42,428 nucleotides of DNA from Oscillospiraceae bacterium. Its GTDB lineage: Bacteria; Bacillota_A; Clostridia; Oscillospirales; Ruminococcaceae. This document shows, in pieces, positions 35,273 through 42,428 of the stretch (within the stretch, counting starts at the first letter, position 1; every line of letters starts with the position of its first letter). The position numbers were made by a program, and so were the translations under genes. Under the pieces are notes generated by a model, which was given only the letters and a program-made list of their open reading frames with translations, was not told the DNA's origin and ran no database searches. Where the stretch lies: contig JAGAJA010000100.1 in assembly GCA_017829075.1 (NCBI GenBank), positions 1 through 42,428 of the forward strand. The letters are read 5' to 3'.

Positions 35273-37119
35273 AACGAGTTCAACATCACCGGTAACAGTG
35301 ATGGTACCGCCGTTGACAACAGGGTCACTTCCATATGTTGCGGAACCGCTGTAGCCCTCGATTGACTCCTCATAGTAAGCAGTGACAACATCGCCGTACT
35401 TCGCTGTGGTGACATACTCGCCGTCCTTTTCGAACAGCAGGTTGCAGTCGCTTGCGAGGGAATCGGAGAAACAGTGAAGCTGAGGGTATACTCAGCGTTC
35501 TGCGCAGCCTTAACAGCATCGTTCAGAGCTACGATAGCGTTGTTCAGTTTCTTGTTGGCTTCTTCAACCGCCGAAACGTCAGTTGTATCTGCCTTTTCAG
35601 ACTCAGCCTTTGCAGCATTTACAGCGTCAACAAGCGACTCAACACCTGACGCAGCCATGTAGTCTGCTGCCGCAGCCAATGCTTCATCTGCCTTTGTAAG
35701 CAGGTCATCTCTGTTTGCTAATCTAATGGCAAGATCAAGGGCGGCAACTTTATTATTGATAGCTGTTGTCTGTTCCTTGACAGCATCGACATTATTCTTG
35801 TCGATTACAGCGTCACGTTCGCTCTCGGCAGCTGCTATTGCTGTCTTTACTGCTTCGACATCCTTATAGTCGCTGTTTTTCGCAGTGTCTATCATGGAAT
35901 TTGCACTCTCAACGGCCGTATTGTAAGCTACCAGAGCAGTATCCAGCTCGGACGTCTCCTTTTCGTAAACGACCTCTACAGCAACGTGAACATCGCCGTT
36001 GCTGGTATCGATAGCTACCTCATACTCGTTGGAAGGCTGTTCAATAGCCTGTGCTTCGCCCACTGTGAACTTGTAGCCAGTAACATTATAGCCCTCTACT
36101 GTTGCAGCAGTAACAATGATCTTTCCGCCCTCATACTTTGCGGTGGATTCGCCTGCACCCTGAACTCCGTCAAGGCCGGTGTTGGTTACAGTGAATTTAA
36201 CTGTGCCTGCTGTGGTTTCAGCAGCCTTCTTCTCTGCAATCTTGTCGTTAAGAGCCTTGGTAAGAGTCTTGACTTTTTCTGTCTTAGCCTTGATTTCCTC
36301 TGCAGTGGTAGCCTCTTCAGCCATTGCATCATTAAGTGCTTTAACTTCAGAAGCTGCATACTTATCACCAGCAGACGCAATTGCAGCATTTGCTTCGTTC
36401 TCTGCTGCCTTATATGCCGCATTTGCTTCAGAAAGTTTCTTTGCGGCATCGACATCTGAAACCGCATTCTTCAGCGCTTCCGTTGCAGCTTTAATTGAAG
36501 AGGTGGCCGCACTGATCTCGTTAACGTCAGTGCTGTCCTTAACGTTGTCAGCATTGCCGATAGCCGTTTCAAGTTCAGTTATCTTTGCTGAAACCGTTTC
36601 ATCTTCCTTGTAATCTTCTGCTGCAGTTTTTGTTTCATTCGCAGCAGTAATTGCATTCGAAAGATCCTCTTTTGCCTTTGTCACATCGTGATCTTCCGTA
36701 GAAGAACCATTCTTTGCCTGATCAACCGCTGCGGTGAGAGCTGTAGTTGCTTCAGTCAGAGCAGTCGTGGCATTCTGAACAGTTTCCAAAACTTCACTGT
36801 CCTTGGCAGTATTAGCTGTCTGAAGCGCAGATTCAAGAGTCGCTTTCTTTTCAGCAACTGTGTTATCTGTCAGGTACTCTGCTGCGCTTTCGATTGCAGC
36901 ATTCGCGTCGGTGATTGCCGTTTCAAGCTCGGTTTTAGCCTTTTCAAGGTCTGTTGCTTCGCTTCCAGCCGTATCGCCCGCTTCGGCATAAGCCTTAGTG
37001 GATACGCCAGCACCGAATGTGTCAGCCGCAGGAGTTACGCTTCCGGACGCGATCAGCAAAGCAAGCGCGCCGCTTAATGCCTGGCGGTTTGCTTTCTTAC
37101 CGAGAATTTTAACCTCCAT
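35242..37119 (-). CDS. Large surface protein, N-terminal part (before first frameshift)
   Basis: The start is the ATG at 37119 behind AAGGAGG. A signal peptide with cleavage near TKAYA-EAG (residue ~47) leads into ~550 residues of Ala/Glu/Lys-rich helical repeats of FIVAR type (EKAKTELETAITDANAAIES, AAENEANAAIASAGDKYA), with a beta module at about 330-400. True coding ends near 35465 (EYTLSFTVS); after that the reading is out of frame to a stop at 35242. The full protein would be roughly 1,870 residues. It is probably a surface adhesin or a structural protein. Either the gene is decayed or the assembly has two indels. Confidence 0.75.
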   Translation of the reverse strand: MEVKILGKKANRQALSGALALLIASGSVTPAADTFGAGVSTKAYAEAGDTAGSEATDLEKAKTELETAITDANAAIESAAEYLTDNTVAEKKATLESALQTANTAKDSEVLETVQNATTALTEATTALTAAVDQAKNGSSTEDHDVTKAKEDLSNAITAANETKTAAEDYKEDETVSAKITELETAIGNADNVKDSTDVNEISAATSSIKAATEALKNAVSDVDAAKKLSEANAAYKAAENEANAAIASAGDKYAASEVKALNDAMAEEATTAEEIKAKTEKVKTLTKALNDKIAEKKAAETTAGTVKFTVTNTGLDGVQGAGESTAKYEGGKIIVTAATVEGYNVTGYKFTVGEAQAIEQPSNEYEVAIDTSNGDVHVAVEVVYEKETSELDTALVAYNTAVESANSMIDTAKNSDYKDVEAVKTAIAAAESERDAVIDKNNVDAVKEQTTAINNKVAALDLAIRLANRDDLLTKADEALAAAADYMAASGVESLVDAVNAAKAESEKADTTDVSAVEEANKKLNNAIVALNDAVKAAQNAEYTLSFTVSPIPSQATATCCSKRTASMSPQRSTAMLSLLTMRSQSRATAVPQHMEVTLLSTAVPSLLPVMLNSLWNTQQSVTR

Positions 37120-37246
37120 TGTAATCCTCCTTAGATTTCTTCCTTTTGGGAATTTTGAACGCCGGAAGCGCACTCCGCAGTTTATGGCTGCTTTGCTGCG
37201 CTCCGACTTAATCTAGGTGCGGGTCTCATGGAGAACATAATGGTTA

Positions 37247-37421
37247 TTATGTTGCAAACCCTTTTATGACAAGCCCGAGATGTTCAAGGCGCTTGGCATG
37301 TATCTCTCCGCTTTCTGCGGTATAGATACGGGTCGTATTTATACTTGAGTGTCCGAGGATATCTGCCAGACGAGATATGTCCTTTTCCGCAGAATAGAAT
37401 GTCCGGGCAACAAATAATATA
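37247..37421 (-). pseudogene. C-terminal remnant of a tyrosine recombinase/integrase
   Basis: Read on the minus strand, 37421-37247 encodes FVARTFYSAEKDISRLADI, LGHSSINTTRIYT and then AESGEIHAKRLEHLG to a TAA stop. This matches the end of a tyrosine recombinase, including the LGHSS..TT..Y box with the catalytic tyrosine. No upstream catalytic Arg region or start codon is present, so only the last ~58 residues survive. It marks a past integration or excision event beside the partition genes. Confidence 0.75.
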
Positions 37422-37448
37422 CTATCTTCCGCTATAAAATACTATATC

Positions 37449-38354
37449 CTACACTTCAAACCCCTTATATATTGCAACTGCTTTTTTCATTGCGCTGTCA
37501 CTGAGGTTATCAAGGTCTTCCTGAACGTTCAAATATATGCTTTTGTATCGCACTCCCTCCGGAGTATTTTCTGGCTGGTCGAAATTGGTAGCCAGGGCGT
37601 ATTTCTTTCCGCTACCAGTGATGCCAAGCTCTACGATGATGTGATCAGTGTGACTTCTGAGCACGCATTTTTCACCATATGTGTCATGGAGATACTGTGC
37701 GTATGTGTTGTTCACCGTCCTGAAATTACCCAGCTTGTCTGGATTTGTGCTTTTCACTTTTTCTGAGATTTCATTAAAAAGCTTATTCAGGTCTAAAGTC
37801 AGCTGTTCAATTTCTGTCCTGGTTTCTTTTTCTTGAATATAATTTTTGGCCCAAATGCAATTAATAGCCGATTTTGTTACTGGAGAACACTGTATATTAT
37901 CATTTTTTAAATCTTCTATTTTATAAAGTACCGGTTTTCGGTTTATCCATGACTTTAAATTGATATTCTGTATTACTGCGCCATTACTTATGTCTTCCTT
38001 TGCATAAAAGATAAGAGTATCATCAGAAGAAGTCTTCAATGTAATTGTGAGCGACATTATCGGAGAACCATCTTTTCTGGTGAGGTATCTTTCCTTTCCT
38101 GTTTCTCTGTCATAGTTAACTGCCTGTTTAACTGATACAACAGCCTTGCTTCTGTATTCAGTTCCATCGCGGCGTTTCAGCGTCAGGTGTATTTTTTCTG
38201 CTGATAATAAATTCATTAGCTCGGTTGCCTTGATCATCAGCGCTTTGCTCGCAGATTTTATATAATCATTGCTTTCTGCTGATTCAAGAGTTCCTTTTTC
38301 AATATAAGCAGGATTATAGTGATTTATCTTTGCTTTTTCTGAATCCCATGCCAT
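37449..38354 (-). CDS. Unknown protein downstream of parAB
   Basis: This 301-residue soluble protein is of no family I recognise. It has an N-terminal region of mixed charge, a beta-rich middle (IHLTLKRRDGTEYRSKAVVS…), a helical stretch (EIEQLTLDLNKLFNEISEKV) and a C-terminal domain with ATNFDQPENTPEGVRYKSIY. There is no signal peptide or membrane helix. The ATG follows GAAGGAG. Upstream it has its own copy of the TTCCCC-AGT-GGGGAA palindrome, like parA, which suggests control by the same factor. It may be a plasmid/element maintenance or nucleoid-associated protein. Confidence 0.7.
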   Translation of the reverse strand: MAWDSEKAKINHYNPAYIEKGTLESAESNDYIKSASKALMIKATELMNLLSAEKIHLTLKRRDGTEYRSKAVVSVKQAVNYDRETGKERYLTRKDGSPIMSLTITLKTSSDDTLIFYAKEDISNGAVIQNINLKSWINRKPVLYKIEDLKNDNIQCSPVTKSAINCIWAKNYIQEKETRTEIEQLTLDLNKLFNEISEKVKSTNPDKLGNFRTVNNTYAQYLHDTYGEKCVLRSHTDHIIVELGITGSGKKYALATNFDQPENTPEGVRYKSIYLNVQEDLDNLSDSAMKKAVAIYKGFEV

Positions 38355-38376
38355 TTTTCTTTCTCCTTCTCTTATA

Positions 38377-38394
38377 ATTCCCCACTGGGGAATT
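38377..38394 (-). promoter_or_regulatory. TTCCCC-AGT-GGGGAA palindrome, copy 2
   Basis: Arms AATTCCCC (38377-38384 region) and GGGGAATT flank a 3-bp centre that reads AGT toward the 301-residue gene, 23 bases before its ATG. Same core as copies 1 and 3. Candidate ParA/ParB operator or centromere-like site. Confidence 0.7.
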
Positions 38395-38411
38395 TTTTAT
38401 TAAAACTTATA

Positions 38412-38444
38412 AACCCCGGCTGTTGAGTGCAACACCCGGGGTAA
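38412..38444 (-). terminator. Hairpin after parB
   Basis: ACCCCGG-C-TGTTG and CAACA-C-CCGGGGT pair around AGTG, followed on the minus strand by TTTATAAGTTTT. It lies 14 bases past the parB stop and probably terminates or attenuates the parAB transcript before the 301-residue gene. Confidence 0.7.
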
Positions 38445-38458
38445 ATTATGTGATAATA

Positions 38459-39394
38459 TCAGTCGTCAGTCTTGAAATTGTTAAAGTACATTTCAAGGGC
38501 TTTGTCAATCGTGTCAGAAATCAGATCTTCCTTTGCTGTCGCCGGAAAGTATTTCTTTATGACTGCCGCTTTGACTACCACCGATTTTGCTCTTGTTGTT
38601 CTAGGCTTCACACTGAATGTATTTCTTATCACCTTGTCAACTATTTCCTCATTCAGGATACCTTGTTCATAAAGCTGTTTCATCTGCGCCGCCTGCTTCA
38701 TTGATATCTTATATCCCTGAGATATCATCTGAGCGATTTTTTTCTGTGAGTCGCTTGAAATGTATGAGAGATCGACTCCTGTACGCTGGCTTATCTTTCC
38801 ACTGTCGATATACGGTTTCAGGCTTTCGTCAAGCTTATATATTCTGATAAGACGCGCTATTGATGTTTTGCCAAGTCCGTATTCTTCTCCGACCTTTGCC
38901 AGTTTGCTTTTGGGAGCTGTACCATTTTTTTCTCCAGAAATAGCTTCTCCGTTAAGCGCGGCTATTTCTTCGCGTATTTCATCGAGCTTTTCCTTAGAGA
39001 ACATCTTCTCATGTCGTCTTGCAACTACCTCTGCCTGCTTGGTTATACGCAGATTTGAAAAACCTCTCTGATAGACATTTGTTTCGTCAATGTATGCCTG
39101 TGCTTCTTCATCAGAGATGCCCTCTTTGACCAGGCAGGGAAAGACTGTAAGACCCGCTGCTTCTCCGCAGTATTTCCGGTTGTTTCCGGAAAGTATTATA
39201 TATTTATCATCCTCGATGGGGCGAACTATTAGCGGCTGTAATATACCGTTCTGCTTTATGCTTTCCACCATGTCATTGAATTGTTCTCCCTGATAGCGGT
39301 CGTATTCGTTATTGTAAACTAGCGCGTCGCCGGGTATTTCTGTCATCTGATTATACTGTTTCGTCATCAATCCTAGATTGAATTTTTTTCCCAT
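38459..39394 (-). CDS. parB: ParB/RepB/Spo0J-family partition protein
   Basis: This is a 311-residue ParB-family DNA-binding protein. The N-terminal ParB/Srx-like CTPase domain shows GILQPLIVRPIEDDKYIILS, GNNRKYCGEAAGL and ETNVYQRGFS (the last matching the N-[VI]-R-x-x-x/‘ENxxR’ region in degenerate form). A central HTH region includes KVGEEYGLGKTSIARLIRIY and TGVDLSYISSDSQKKI. The C-terminal part should dimerise. It is 42 bases downstream of parA, as in a standard parAB operon. The canonical chromosomal parS sequence was not seen; the repeated palindrome here may be its site. Confidence 0.9.
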   Translation of the reverse strand: MGKKFNLGLMTKQYNQMTEIPGDALVYNNEYDRYQGEQFNDMVESIKQNGILQPLIVRPIEDDKYIILSGNNRKYCGEAAGLTVFPCLVKEGISDEEAQAYIDETNVYQRGFSNLRITKQAEVVARRHEKMFSKEKLDEIREEIAALNGEAISGEKNGTAPKSKLAKVGEEYGLGKTSIARLIRIYKLDESLKPYIDSGKISQRTGVDLSYISSDSQKKIAQMISQGYKISMKQAAQMKQLYEQGILNEEIVDKVIRNTFSVKPRTTRAKSVVVKAAVIKKYFPATAKEDLISDTIDKALEMYFNNFKTDD

Positions 39395-39436
39395 TTTTAT
39401 ACCCTCTTCATTATTTGCCTGATGATTAGATGTTTA

Positions 39437-40213
39437 CTACGTTCTCTTGAGTACTTCAAGTGCCAGAGACTTGTATTCTTCTCCGAGCTTTGTTTTCTTT
39501 CCAAGAGGCAGCGCGATCATGCGCTCGCTGGAGTTTGCCGCCTCAACTGACTTTGAGATATGAGTCTTAAAAACTTTATCGCCGTATCTTTCGTTCAGTT
39601 TCTCTATTGTGGTCTTGGACATATTGGTTGTGTCAACCATTGTAGGAAGAACGCCTATCAATTTCAGCTTTTCATTAAGGCTTTCCTTAACCTGTTCGAT
39701 GACATCGTTTAGACTGGAAAGTCCATCGAGCGCAAATTTCTGAGCCTGAACAGGAATTATGATTCCGTCAGCAGCTGTAAGCGCATTTAACAGTAAGAGT
39801 GTAAGTGAGGGCAGGCAGTCAATAAGGATATAATCATATTTCTGGAATACTTCTTTTTTTAGGATCTTATCCAGGATCCTTTCGCGGCTCATTGCGCTGA
39901 GAAGCTGATTTTCAACAGCGCTGAGGTCTATATCGGATGGAATGTAATCCAAATTATTTGCTTCGCTGTGTATTATTGCTTCTTCAGGGTTCGGGTATCT
40001 TCCTTGTGCTCCCATCAGACTTGTCATTGTTATTATTTCTTCAGATTCGTCTTCAGATGGGTCAAATCCTAAATATGTAGACATATTAGCTTGAGCGTCC
40101 AAATCAACCAGCAGAACTTTTTTTCCTTTGAGTTGTAAAGCCGAGCCAAGGTTTACCGTTGTTGTAGTTTTACCTACTCCGCCTTTCTGATTGCATATTG
40201 CGATTATTTTCAT
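39437..40213 (-). CDS. parA: ParA/Soj-family partition ATPase
   Basis: This is a 258-residue Walker-type ParA. The deviant Walker A motif KGGVGKTTTT is at about 10-19, the switch region VLLVDLDAQANMSTYLGF follows, and Walker B-like YILIDCLPSLTLLLLNAL is near residue 125. There is no N-terminal HTH extension, so it is the short (type Ib/Soj) form. It uses ATP-driven nucleoid binding to move ParB-DNA complexes. AAAGGAG precedes the ATG. Its promoter is a perfect consensus with a palindrome between start site and ribosome site. Confidence 0.95.
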   Translation of the reverse strand: MKIIAICNQKGGVGKTTTTVNLGSALQLKGKKVLLVDLDAQANMSTYLGFDPSEDESEEIITMTSLMGAQGRYPNPEEAIIHSEANNLDYIPSDIDLSAVENQLLSAMSRERILDKILKKEVFQKYDYILIDCLPSLTLLLLNALTAADGIIIPVQAQKFALDGLSSLNDVIEQVKESLNEKLKLIGVLPTMVDTTNMSKTTIEKLNERYGDKVFKTHISKSVEAANSSERMIALPLGKKTKLGEEYKSLALEVLKRT

Positions 40214-40230
40214 TGTTTACACTCCTTTAA

Positions 40231-40257
40231 TATAAATTCCCCACTGGGGAATTTATA
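40231..40257 (-). promoter_or_regulatory. TTCCCC-AGT-GGGGAA palindrome, copy 3
   Basis: Here the arms are 12 bp, TATAAATTCCCC and GGGGAATTTATA, around a centre that reads AGT toward parA. It sits 18 bases before the parA ATG and downstream of the promoter, a position suited to autorepression. A half-site ATTCCCC follows at 40265. Confidence 0.75.
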
Positions 40258-40295
40258 AAATTACATTCCCCTTATATGTACACGATTGCTATTTT

Positions 40296-40324
40296 ATTAT
40301 AACAAATGATATTCTTTTTGTCAA
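40296..40324 (-). promoter_or_regulatory. Sigma-A promoter of parA
   Basis: On the minus strand TTGACA (40324-40319), 17-bp spacer, TATAAT (40301-40296): a perfect consensus promoter ~85 bases before the parA ATG. Confidence 0.85.
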
Positions 40325-40349
40325 GTAAAACTGCGTCTGCTGTAGGTCA

Positions 40350-40850
40350 TATGTAAAAGCAGATGCAAAAAAGCGGAAAGTAGCGACATAAAATGCCATG
40401 AAAAAAGCAATCACTTGCAGAATAAATTTGTGGTTGCGTTCAATATGAAGTATCTGACATGAATACATAGGCTGATATAAAAATTGTTGGTGCACCTGAC
40501 ATCGTAATCAGTGTTTCCATGTGAATCAGATGCATTGAACTCTCCGCCGTTGCCGGTAAGAATGATTGAAATTAACCGCTGAAAAATCTCACTGTCCAGT
40601 TTCTCGGTAAGTTCGTCAAAAATAACCTGAACGCATTTCTGGCTGGCGCCTTCAATAAGGAAGAGCAACATTCCGGATGTCAAATGCGCACTTGGATATA
40701 ATTGTAAATAGTTTCGCGGGAAAAATCAATTTCTATTGAATAGTTTGCAAATATGAAACTTACTGGTTGTTCATTAAGTGTCGGCAGCATTAACTACTGG
40801 TTCAGCTGTGCTGTTTGCTCTTCGGACGAGTGAATTTTTCCCAATTATTG
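40350..40850 (-). pseudogene. Degenerate IS30-family transposase
   Basis: On the minus strand, pieces of an IS30 transposase appear in order but in different frames. First, NEQPVSFIFANYSIEI and DFSRETIYNYIQ (40775-40680) match the HTH/'TIYNYID' part and hit a stop. Then LLFLIEGASQKCVQVIFDEL and ILTGNGGEFNAS (within 40683-40500) match the catalytic core, with DNG changed to GNG. Then ILHIERNHKFI (about 40470-40420) matches the 'ERNHEFIR' Glu region. Stops and frameshifts separate them. No ends of the element were identified. Confidence 0.7.
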
Positions 40851-41084
40851 AATCGAAAGGCTTTATAGACAGAATGATATGCGTGTTGTTTGCTGCAGTG
40901 ATCCTTCCTTGTGTAGCAAGTATATAAGGCATTTTAACAAGTAGTTCTTATGACGGCAGGGCGAATGATAGTTCTTGCACGAAGTAAGCAGGCTTCGTTT
41001 CTGCACGGTTTTCTTTCCGGGCATAATGGCGTAAATATCTCAGATGGTATGAGGTCAATGTGATAAAATTAGTGGTTATTTATG

Positions 41085-41640
41085 ACTTTATGATTTCTCG
41101 CATAATAGTTGATTTGCTGCGTATGATTATTGCTATTTTATAATAAGGATTAATTTTTGTTTTAATTTGTTGATTTCAGAACAGGATTGATAGAATATAT
41201 AATTTAATATCTATTAAACATATAATTTTCTATCTGCGTGATTCTTATTAAAAACACTATTTATAATTATTTTATTAGAGCATAGTTAATCGTGGCTATA
41301 CAGCCGTTTTTTTACTTTTTGTGTGGATTGATCGTACCTTATTTGTGGATTATTTCTACGTTTATTGTGGTTATTTGTTGCACTTCCTGTGGAATGAATA
41401 TCCGGTTTGAGTGGATTGATGATGTCGTTATTCTGAATTTCCGTGGAGAGTTTTTTCAGTGATGTGGATTAAAACTACGGAAAGTGTGGATAATTCGTGA
41501 ATCATGTGTGGATAGAAAATACGTTGTTTCTTGATAAAAAATAAATAGTTAAAAAAAAATGTTGAAATATTGTTGAAAACTATTTTTTCTGAGCTAGTAA
41601 GAATAAGCCTTTTTCTTAATGAATGTGTGGATAGTTTATA
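41085..41640. other. Probable replication origin: 22-bp-phased TGTGGAT iterons beside AT-rich DNA
   Basis: Eight copies of TGTGGAT-like boxes lie in one orientation at 41322, 41344, 41366, 41388, 41410, 41463, 41485 and 41507: exactly 22 bp apart except for one 53-bp gap. A weaker half-phase box (41442) falls in the gap, and a further TGTGGATAG is at 41626. The box at 41485 is a perfect DnaA box (TGTGGATAA). Units also share TAC at positions 14-16. AT-rich tracts flank both sides (41085-41280 and 41529-41620) and could be the unwinding element. No dnaA or rep gene is in view. Adjacent parAB supports an origin. Confidence 0.7.
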
Positions 41641-41662
41641 CTATATACAAAAATGTGCCTAT

Positions 41663-42428
41663 GGCAACACTGCACAATTAACGCCCCATTGCCATAAAAA
41701 GAGTGACATGCTGTGAAATTCGTGCAAGTTACCTATCAGGCTCGCCGGGGCGCACTGAATCAAGCTGCCAGATGAGGTCTGTCAGCCAGAATCAGATTCG
41801 CCAGGGCGAACATTATATTCAATTTAGCGGTCTGTTTTCGCAGACCTTTGTACCTGGTTTTTCGGTACCTGAGCAGTCCCTTGACTACTCCAAAAACGTG
41901 TTCAACCTTTGACCTGACTGATGATTTATCCCTTTCCCGGCGTTTGATTTGTGCCTTTGATCTGACGGAATTGTCCTTGCTCTGAGATGGACGGCGGTTC
42001 AATTTATACTTTATCAATTTCCCGGAACGATTCTTTACGATTGCTTCCTCACGCTTTTCTGCGCCAAGATAACCGCTGTCGCCATAAACGACTTCTTCCT
42101 CTTCAGTAAGGAGTTCAGACATCATCGTTGCATTTCCATTGCGCGTCTGATGTGCGTTAGAGTCACGTTTGCGTTCCTTGTTTTTTGTGGAAGTCGGCGC
42201 TGCTATTATCGTTGAATCTACTATCGTTCCCTTTTTCGGGATCAGTCCTCTTGCCGTAAGCTGCTCGACTACCTGTGCAAAGAGCTTTTCCTGCAGCTCG
42301 TTTTTTACCAACAGATTTCTGAATCTTCCCAGCGTATCTCCGTCCGGTATCTGATTGCTTGATTCCACGCCACAGAAATCAGAAAACGCTCTGCTGTCCG
42401 TTACTTCCGCAACTGTTGCTTCGTCATC
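41663..42428 (-). mobile_element. IS5-group insertion sequence (partial, runs off window)
   Basis: The element's 3' end appears to begin at 41663 with GGCAACACTGCACAA, which matches the ends of the 48-bp palindrome at 4228. It contains the transposase gene and continues past the window. The other end and the target duplication cannot be seen. Confidence 0.65.
41760..42428 (-). pseudogene. IS5-group transposase, 5'-partial and internally deleted
   Basis: The frame is open to the window edge (…FSDFCGVESSNQIPDGDTLG continues upstream of the Met at 42368), so the gene is cut by the window. It has IS5-group motifs: KGTIVDSTIIAAP (first catalytic Asp), VVYGDSGYLGAEKREE (second Asp), KSSVRSKVEHVFGVVKGL (Glu), and GLRKQTAKLNIMFALANL at the end. 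Between HQTRNGN and ATMMSELL the conserved segment of roughly 30-35 residues (WYFGMKAHIGVD… in relatives) is missing without a frameshift. The product is probably inactive. Confidence 0.75.

Noticed and set aside
31500..37240. GGTCTCA-containing segments at both ends of the frameshifted surface gene as attachment sites
   Set aside because: The shared sequence is only about seven bases, too short to support an att pair.
24670..40257. Reading all three TTCCCC-AGT-GGGGAA palindromes as simple terminators
   Set aside because: Only copies 1 and 2 have a long T-run, copy 2 on the strand opposite to its gene. All lie upstream of genes in the same orientation.
26365..41000. Canonical chromosomal parS (TGTTTCACGTGAAACA) near parB
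   Set aside because: I looked for this palindrome around the partition genes and did not see it; the TTCCCC-AGT-GGGGAA palindrome is the better candidate.
1..42428. CRISPR arrays, tRNA or rRNA genes
   Set aside because: No regularly spaced direct repeats with unique spacers were seen apart from the 22-bp iterons, and no tRNA or rRNA signatures were noticed.

Overview
The window looks like a gut or rumen Oscillospiraceae (Ruminococcus-like Firmicute). Supporting signs are a C-terminal type I dockerin on a large secreted protein, an ECF sigma/DUF4179-type anti-sigma pair, near-consensus sigma-A promoters and Firmicute-style Shine-Dalgarno sequences. The species cannot be fixed from the sequence alone.

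Layout. 1-3.7 kb: a MacB/FtsX-type ABC exporter operon (minus strand) behind a perfect promoter with a TetR-like operator. 3.8-4.3 kb: a dead DtxR-type regulator and a 48-bp MITE-like hairpin with a 4-bp target duplication. 4.3-15.3 kb: one long minus-strand operon, oppB-oppC-oppD-oppF-substrate-binding protein, two tandem prolyl-iminopeptidase-like hydrolases, eutA-eutB-eutC, starting from a perfect promoter followed at once by a terminator-like leader hairpin. 15.5-18.1 kb: a divergent operon of acetamidase/formamidase and the two L-serine dehydratase subunits. Together these two operons look like a module that imports amides or peptides and releases ammonia. No microcompartment shell genes are present.

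18.2-24.5 kb: a signalling or conflict locus with an HTH protein translationally coupled to a 1,413-residue Ser/Thr kinase-STAND NTPase-repeat protein, plus a divergent unknown gene and a 13-residue peptide ORF. 24.6-26.3 kb: a possible small RNA or leader, then the sigma/anti-sigma pair. 26.4-37.1 kb: two giant secreted repeat proteins. The first ends in a dockerin; the second is broken by two single-base frameshifts and has tandem fibronectin III repeats. 37.2-40.3 kb: a tyrosine recombinase remnant and a partition operon (parA, parB, an unknown gene). 40.3-42.4 kb: an IS30 remnant, an AT-rich zone with eight 22-bp-phased TGTGGAT iterons that is probably a replication origin, and an IS5-group element whose transposase lacks an internal segment and runs off the window.

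A perfect palindrome (AATTCCCC-AGT-GGGGAATT as read toward the gene) occurs three times, each upstream of a gene (sigma factor, the 301-residue partition neighbour, parA) and in the same orientation relative to it. It is the best candidate for a ParB/ParA operator or centromere site. Partition genes, iterons, IS remnants and a recombinase scar together suggest that the right end lies near the origin of a plasmid, chromid or chromosome.
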